11,400 nucleotides of DNA from Thermoleophilia bacterium (GTDB lineage Bacteria > Actinomycetota > Thermoleophilia > Gaiellales > SKUG01): positions 1 through 11,400 of the forward strand of contig JAOPYS010000039.1 of the NCBI GenBank assembly GCA_025964465.1. Direction: 5' to 3'. This document shows, piece by piece, positions 6,912-11,400 of this stretch; positions within the stretch are counted from its first letter, which is position 1, and each line of letters starts with the position of its first letter. The position numbers and the translations under genes were made by a program. Below the pieces are notes generated by a model. It worked only from the letters and a program-made list of their open reading frames with translations. It had not been told where the DNA came from and made no database searches.

Positions 6912-7687
6912 GCGCGGGTGGGGGCTGCGTCCCGGCGATCGTCGACGGCACGGTCACGCACGTGCGCAGCGGGCGCGTGCGACATCGCTTCACGACGAGG
7001 TACCGGTCCGCGCTCGTGGACGTCGACGACCTCGGCGCGCTCGCGGGACGGCGCGTCGTGGGGCTGCGGCCCGGCACGCACCTCGCCACCGAGGCCGGGA
7101 CGACGCTGCGCGAGCGGGTGGAGTCGTGCCTGGAGCGCCACGGTCGACCGGCGCCGGGCGGAACGGTGCTCGGCCTGGTGACGCTGCGCTCGTTCGGGGT
7201 CGGGTTCGACCCGCTGACGCTGTGGTACTGCTTCACGCCGGCGGGACAGCTCGCCCACGTCGTGCTCGACGTGCACAACACCTACGGCCAGTCGCACCCG
7301 TACGTGGTCGACGCGAGCGAGGCGAGCGGCCCGGTCCGCGCGACGGTCGACAAGCAATTCCACGTGTCACCCTTCCTCCCCACCCGCGGGGAGTACGACG
7401 TGTGGATCGACGCACCACGCGCAGCGCCGTCGCGGGGAGAGCGCCTCGTGGCGCGGATCGCCTTCACCGCGCCCGACGGCGACCGCCTCGTCGCGGTCGT
7501 GCAGGGCCGCCTCGCGCCGCTGACGCGACGCTCGCTGCTCGTCGCCGGGCTCGGCGCGGGTACGCAGGGCGTACGCAGCACGGCGCTCATCCACGTGCAG
7601 GCACTGCGGCTCTGGCGACGCGGAGCGGTGTTCCGCCGACCCCCGCGCTGGACACCACGACTCGGCCACGAGGAGGCACGACCATGA
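6908..7687 (+). CDS. DUF1365 family protein
   Basis: The 259-residue protein carries DUF1365 landmarks: THVRSGRVRHRFTTRYRSAL (residues 17-36), GFDPLTLWYCF (99-109), DVHNTYGQ (121-128) and KQFHVSPF (149-156), then IHVQALRLW near the end. Its length is near the family norm. The family function is unknown. It is typically found beside an FAD protein of the preceding type and a cyclopropane-synthase-like methyltransferase, exactly as here. The GTG start at 6908 overlaps the preceding stop in GTGA, and its own stop overlaps the next ATG in ATGA, so the three proteins are probably made in step. The DHG motif I recall after the N-terminal block is not obvious. No membrane segment was identified. Confidence 0.88.
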   Translation: MSAGGGCVPAIVDGTVTHVRSGRVRHRFTTRYRSALVDVDDLGALAGRRVVGLRPGTHLATEAGTTLRERVESCLERHGRPAPGGTVLGLVTLRSFGVGFDPLTLWYCFTPAGQLAHVVLDVHNTYGQSHPYVVDASEASGPVRATVDKQFHVSPFLPTRGEYDVWIDAPRAAPSRGERLVARIAFTAPDGDRLVAVVQGRLAPLTRRSLLVAGLGAGTQGVRSTALIHVQALRLWRRGAVFRRPPRWTPRLGHEEARP

Positions 7688-8991
7688 CGTACACGCGCAC
7701 CGCACCGACCGCCGACGACGGCGGCGTCGCGCCGCTCCCGGTCACCGAGCACCCCGAGCGGCTCGTGCCCATCCCGACGCCGCGGGCCCGGCTGCGAGCG
7801 AGCGGGTTCCGGCGGCTCCTGCTCCCGCGGATGCTGCGCGCCGTCGACGGGGGCCACCTCGACCTGGCGCTGCCGGATGGCAGCAACCTCGCTGGCGGCG
7901 ACCCGGAGGCGCCGCTGCGCGGTCGCATCGAGGTGCTCGACGAGCGCGCGTTCGAGCAGGTCGCCGCGCGCGGCCAGCGCGGGTTCGGCGAGGCGTTCGT
8001 GCTCGACCAGTGGACGAGCCCGGACCCGGCGCTGCCGCTCGAGGTGCTGGCCCGGTCGGTCGCGGCCGCGGGCAACCGCGGCGTGCTCGGGTTCCTGCGC
8101 CGGGCACAGCGGCTGCTGCCGGCGTGGCAGCGCAGCAACGGCCTGCGGTCGGCCAAGCGCCACATCGCCTACCACTACGACCTCGGCAACGACTTCTTCG
8201 AGTGCTTCCTCGACGCGTCCATGACCTACTCGTGCGCGATGTTCGAGGACGGCGACGGCGACCTCCTGCAGGCGCAGCTGACCAAGTACGAGCGCATCTG
8301 CGAGCAGCTCGAGATCACCGCGGCAGATCACGTGCTCGAGATCGGCTGCGGGTGGGGCGGGTTCGCCGAGCACGTGGCGCGCACGCGCGGCGCGAAGGTG
8401 ACGGCGGTGACGATCAGCGAGCGCCAGCACGAGTACGCGGTGCAGCGCATCCGCGCCGCGGGGCTCGACCACCTCGTCGACGTGCAGCTGCGCGACTACC
8501 GGCTCGTGGAGGGCACCTTCTCGCGGATCGTCTCGATCGAGATGCTCGAGGCAGTGGGCGCGAAGGAGTACCCGCGCTTCTTCCGGACGCTCGACGCGCG
8601 GCTGGCGCCGGAGGGGCGCGCGCTCGTGCAGGTGATCGCGTTCCAGGACCGCGACTACGCCCGCCAGCTTCGGTCGAAGGGGTGGATCCGCCGCTACGTC
8701 TTCCCGGGCGGCATGCTGCCGACCCAGACGGTGCTGACGCGCACGATGACGCGGTCGACCACGTTGCAGCTGCACGAGCTGCGCGAGATCGGCCAGCACT
8801 ACGGGCCCACGCTGCGCGCGTGGCGCGAGCGCCTGCTGGCCGCCGAGGCCGAGCTGGAGGCGCGCGGCTACGGCCGGCGGCTGCGGCGCAGCTGGGAGTA
8901 CTACTTCGCCTACTGCGAGGCGGGCTTCCGCGCCGGCCACATCCGCGTCCTGCAGGCTCAGGTCACCCGCGCCGGCACCGTCGTGGGCTGA
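7684..8991 (+). CDS. Cyclopropane-fatty-acid-synthase-like SAM methyltransferase
   Basis: The 435-residue protein has an N-terminal lipid-binding part and a class I SAM methyltransferase core. Visible motifs are HYDLGNDFFE (164-173), MTYSCAMF (180-187), the SAM loop VLEIGCGWGGF (217-227), SIEMLEAVG (284-292) and YVFPGGMLPTQ (338-348). The family transfers a methyl from SAM to the double bond of a membrane phospholipid acyl chain. C184 matches the conserved Cys of E. coli Cfa, but the bicarbonate-binding His of the HTIG motif is Gln316 (VQVIAF) and the following segment is of the FPGGMLP subtype. It may therefore make a methylated or otherwise altered chain rather than a cyclopropane. AGGAGG at 7671-7676 lies 7 bases before the ATG, and the start overlaps the DUF1365 stop. 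It ends the three-gene cassette. Confidence 0.92.
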   Translation: MTYTRTAPTADDGGVAPLPVTEHPERLVPIPTPRARLRASGFRRLLLPRMLRAVDGGHLDLALPDGSNLAGGDPEAPLRGRIEVLDERAFEQVAARGQRGFGEAFVLDQWTSPDPALPLEVLARSVAAAGNRGVLGFLRRAQRLLPAWQRSNGLRSAKRHIAYHYDLGNDFFECFLDASMTYSCAMFEDGDGDLLQAQLTKYERICEQLEITAADHVLEIGCGWGGFAEHVARTRGAKVTAVTISERQHEYAVQRIRAAGLDHLVDVQLRDYRLVEGTFSRIVSIEMLEAVGAKEYPRFFRTLDARLAPEGRALVQVIAFQDRDYARQLRSKGWIRRYVFPGGMLPTQTVLTRTMTRSTTLQLHELREIGQHYGPTLRAWRERLLAAEAELEARGYGRRLRRSWEYYFAYCEAGFRAGHIRVLQAQVTRAGTVVG

Positions 8992-8999
8992 CCGGCTGT

Positions 9000-9017
9000 C
9001 GCCGGGGCACCCCGGCG
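9000..9017 (+). terminator. Terminator-like hairpin after the lipid cassette
   Basis: CGCCGGGG and CCCCGGCG form a perfect 8-bp GC stem around CA (effectively 7 bp with a 4-base loop), starting 9 bases after the methyltransferase stop. No T-run follows, as is common for candidate terminators in high-GC actinobacteria. Its position at the end of the cassette supports the call. Confidence 0.5.
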
Positions 9018-9040
9018 CACGCGCCACACGCCCCGACCCA

Positions 9041-9147
9041 TGAGTGTCACCCCGATACCGCTCACGAGCATCCTGGTCGCACTCAGCGAGCCCGACGCCG
9101 GCGAGTGTCACACCGATCCTCCTCACGGGGATCGTGGTTGCACTCAC
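9041..9147. repeat. Two tandem palindromic repeat units, 61-bp period
   Basis: Two copies of a 45-base core start at 9042 and 9103, matching at 36 of 45 positions by hand. Each is bounded by GAGTG on the left and CACTC on the right as an inverted repeat. In the second copy, an inner stem of CGATCC (9114-9119) with GGATCG (9129-9134) is extended by CC/GG past a bulged T, with loop TCAC. In the first copy, the inner stem is instead GAT/ATC plus GCT/AGC, so the fold survives the base changes. The array lies between the hairpin after the lipid cassette and the UvrA-like gene. Its ends and element length recall the array at 1596-1785. Confidence 0.75.
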
Positions 9148-9212
9148 CGGGGCGGCCGACCTCCGTACGGCGGCGCGCGCGGGACGCACGCGAAATCGGG
9201 TACGGGCACCGG

Positions 9213-11400
9213 GTGACCTCCGACCCGAACCCCGACGGCTCCTGCGTCCGCGTCCGCGACGCGCGCGTCCACAACCTGCGCGGCGTCGACGTCGACATCC
9301 CACGTGGCGCCCTCGTCGTCTTCACCGGCGTGTCGGGCTCGGGCAAGAGCTCGCTCGCCTTCGACACGATCTACGCCGAGGCGCAGCGCCGCTACTTCGA
9401 ATCGATCGCGCCCTACGCCCGGCGGCTCCTGCAGCAGGTGGGGGCGCCCCGGGTCGGATCGATCGAGGGCCTGCCCCCGGCGGTGGCGCTCCAGCAGCGG
9501 CGCGGCACGCCCGGATCGCGCTCCTCCGTCGGCACCATCACCACGCTCTCCAACCTGCTGCGCATGCTCTTCTCGCGCGCGGGCGAGCGGCCCGACGGCT
9601 CGACCTACACGACGGAGGCGGTGCAGCTCGACTCCGACGCCTTCTCCCCCAACACCGCGGTCGGCGCGTGCCCCGTCTGCCACGGCCTCGGCGTCCGCCA
9701 CGACGTGACCGAGGCGTCGCTGGTGCACGACCCGACGCTCAGCATCCGCGACCGCGCGGTGACCGCGTGGCCGGGCGCGTGGCAGGGCAAGAACCAGCGC
9801 GACATCCTCGCGGTGCTCGGCCACGACATCGACCTGCCGTGGGCGGAGCTGCCGCAGGAGACGCGCGACTGGATCCTGTTCACCGACGAGCAGCCCGTGG
9901 TGACGGTCGTCCCCGTGCGCGACCACACGCGCAGCCACCGCCCGTACCAGGGCCAGTTCATGAGCGCGCGGCGCTACGTGATGAAGGCGCTGACGATGTC
10001 GCCGAGCGCGGCGCAGCGGCGGCGCGCGCTCGCCTTCGTGGAGACGACCCCCTGCCCGGCCTGCGGCGGTGCGCGGCTGCGCGCCGACGCGCTGGCCGTC
10101 CGGTTCGCGGGGCGGTCGATCGCCGAGCTCGGCGCCCTCCCGCTGCGCGAGCTCGCCGACGTGCTGCGCCCCACGGGCGAGCGCGCGGACGTGGACGAGG
10201 ACCCGGCCGTCGGCATCTCGCGCGACCTGGTCGCCCGCGTCGACGCGCTGGTCGCGCTCGGGCTCGGGTACCTCGCACTCGACCGCGCGGCGGGGACGCT
10301 CTCGGCGGGCGAGCTGCAGCGCCTGCGCCTGGCCACCCAGCTGCGCAGCGGCCTGTTCGGGGTCGTGTACGTGCTCGACGAGCCGAGCGCGGGGCTGCAC
10401 CCGGCCGACGCCGCGCCACTCCTCGACGTGTTCGAGCAGCTGCGCGCGGCCGGCAACTCGCTGTTCGTCGTGGAGCACGACATGGGCGTGGCGCGACGGG
10501 CGGACTGGATCGTCGACGTCGGGCCGGGCGCCGGCGAGGGTGGCGGCGAGGTGCTGCACAGCGGCCCGCCCGCAGGGCTTGCGGAAGTGGAGCGCTCCAT
10601 CACCCGCCGCTACCTCTTCCCTGATCCCGCGGGTCGCGCTCCCGGGCCCCGCCATGCGCGGATCCCGTCCGGCTCGATCGAGCTCTCAGGCGTCACCTGT
10701 CACAACCTGGACGACCTGTCGGTGACCTTCCCGCTCGGGGTGTTCACGGCGGTCACGGGCGTCTCGGGGTCGGGTAAGTCGACGCTCGTCACCCGCGTGC
10801 TCGCCGACGTCGTCGCCGCCCACCTCGGGCAGGACCGCGCCGCCGACGAGGAGGAGGCCGAGGACGACGCGCCGCCCACGGTCGAGGTCGACGTCGCCTC
10901 CGGCGTGACCGCGACGGGCCTCGATGCGGTCAGCCGTCTCGTCATCGTCGACCAGCGCCCGATCGGGCGCACGCCGCGGTCCAACCTCGCCACCTACACC
11001 GGCCTGTTCGACGGCGTGCGCACGCTGTTCGCGGCCACGTACGAAGCGAAGGCCCGCGGCTGGGGTGCCGGGCGCTTCTCCTTCAACGTCGAGGGGGGGC
11101 GCTGCCCCACGTGCCAGGGCGAGGGGTTCGTGGCCGTGGAGCTGCTCTTCCTCCCCGGCACCTACGCGCCGTGCCCCGACTGCGCCGGCTCGCGCTACGC
11201 GGCCGAGACCCTCGAGGTGCGGTGGCAGGGGCGCTCCGTCGCCGACGTGCTGGCACTCACGGTCGAGGAGGCGGTCGACGCGTTCGACGGCGAGCGCAGC
11301 GTGCACCGCAGCCTCGTCACGCTGCGCGACGTCGGGCTCGGCTACCTGCGCCTGGGCCAGCCCGCGACCGAGCTCTCGGGCGGCGAGGCGCAGCGCATCA
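9213..11400 (+). CDS. UvrA-like tandem ABC ATPase lacking the UvrB-binding domain (UvrA2/DrrC type), partial
   Basis: The first 729 codons are present and the end is cut by the window. First ATPase: Walker A GVSGSGKSS at 39-47, zinc-type CPVCHGLG at 153 and CPACGG at 281, signature LSAGELQR at 363-370, Walker B region VVYVLDEPSAGLHP, then VVEHD. Second ATPase: Walker A GVSGSGKST from 516, DQRPIGRTPRSN, zinc finger CX2CX19CX2C (C631 to C657), and signature LSGGEAQR from 721. Only about 108 residues separate Walker A from CPVCHGLG, versus about 240 in canonical UvrA, so the UvrB-binding region is missing, as in UvrA2 and drug-resistance DrrC proteins. It probably binds damaged or drug-modified DNA rather than loading UvrB. 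The first signature has Ala for Gly, and an acidic insert lies near 546-553. The GTG at 9213 is the best start; the Shine-Dalgarno is weak. Confidence 0.88.
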   Translation, partial: MTSDPNPDGSCVRVRDARVHNLRGVDVDIPRGALVVFTGVSGSGKSSLAFDTIYAEAQRRYFESIAPYARRLLQQVGAPRVGSIEGLPPAVALQQRRGTPGSRSSVGTITTLSNLLRMLFSRAGERPDGSTYTTEAVQLDSDAFSPNTAVGACPVCHGLGVRHDVTEASLVHDPTLSIRDRAVTAWPGAWQGKNQRDILAVLGHDIDLPWAELPQETRDWILFTDEQPVVTVVPVRDHTRSHRPYQGQFMSARRYVMKALTMSPSAAQRRRALAFVETTPCPACGGARLRADALAVRFAGRSIAELGALPLRELADVLRPTGERADVDEDPAVGISRDLVARVDALVALGLGYLALDRAAGTLSAGELQRLRLATQLRSGLFGVVYVLDEPSAGLHPADAAPLLDVFEQLRAAGNSLFVVEHDMGVARRADWIVDVGPGAGEGGGEVLHSGPPAGLAEVERSITRRYLFPDPAGRAPGPRHARIPSGSIELSGVTCHNLDDLSVTFPLGVFTAVTGVSGSGKSTLVTRVLADVVAAHLGQDRAADEEEAEDDAPPTVEVDVASGVTATGLDAVSRLVIVDQRPIGRTPRSNLATYTGLFDGVRTLFAATYEAKARGWGAGRFSFNVEGGRCPTCQGEGFVAVELLFLPGTYAPCPDCAGSRYAAETLEVRWQGRSVADVLALTVEEAVDAFDGERSVHRSLVTLRDVGLGYLRLGQPATELSGGEAQRI

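Noticed and set aside
7282..9303. 673-codon minus-strand open frame opposite the DUF1365 and methyltransferase genes
   Set aside because: It is antisense to strongly conserved protein motifs and composed of Arg/Ala/Gly-rich filler.
9044..10624. Plus-strand open frame overlapping the start of the UvrA-like gene
   Set aside because: It is out of frame with the recognised Walker A, zinc and signature motifs and has an Arg/Ala-rich shadow composition.

Overview
The window is about 72-74% GC by eye, with G or C at nearly every third codon position. It reads as chromosomal DNA of a high-GC actinobacterium. Support comes from the DUF4333-type lipoprotein, GTG starts, overlapping stop/start codons and an extra UvrA-like ATPase. 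A Thermoleophilia member (Solirubrobacterales type) is possible, but that is a guess. No tRNA, rRNA, CRISPR array, insertion sequence or phage gene was seen, and no gap between genes exceeds 300 bases.

Layout, left to right. (1) A fragment of an unrecognised gene runs off the left edge on the minus strand. (2) A membrane acyltransferase-3 protein lies on the plus strand. (3) A 236-base gap between convergent genes is filled mostly by three tandem 70-bp copies of a palindromic repeat. (4) A minus-strand operon reads right to left: 4-hydroxyphenylpyruvate dioxygenase, a lipoprotein with two DUF4333-like halves, a fumarylacetoacetate hydrolase-family enzyme and homogentisate 1,2-dioxygenase. (5) A short divergent regulatory region follows. 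(6) A tightly coupled plus-strand cassette encodes an FAD-dependent amine-oxidase-like protein, a DUF1365 protein and a cyclopropane-fatty-acid-synthase-like methyltransferase. (7) A second gap holds a terminator-like hairpin and two tandem copies of another palindromic repeat. (8) A UvrA-like tandem ABC ATPase without the UvrB-binding region runs off the right edge.

The minus-strand operon supplies three steps of tyrosine breakdown: hydroxyphenylpyruvate to homogentisate, homogentisate to maleylacetoacetate, and cleavage of fumarylacetoacetate to fumarate and acetoacetate. The isomerase joining the last two steps is not in the window. The lipoprotein inside the operon has no known place in this pathway.

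The FAD/DUF1365/methyltransferase trio matches a conserved lipid-modification cassette best known from proteobacteria, where it is often under stress sigma factors. Its methyltransferase has Gln where classical cyclopropane synthases have a bicarbonate-binding His, so the product may not be a cyclopropane lipid. The features most worth following up are this cassette, the lipoprotein embedded in the tyrosine operon, and the two palindromic repeat arrays, which share their terminal sequence and element length.
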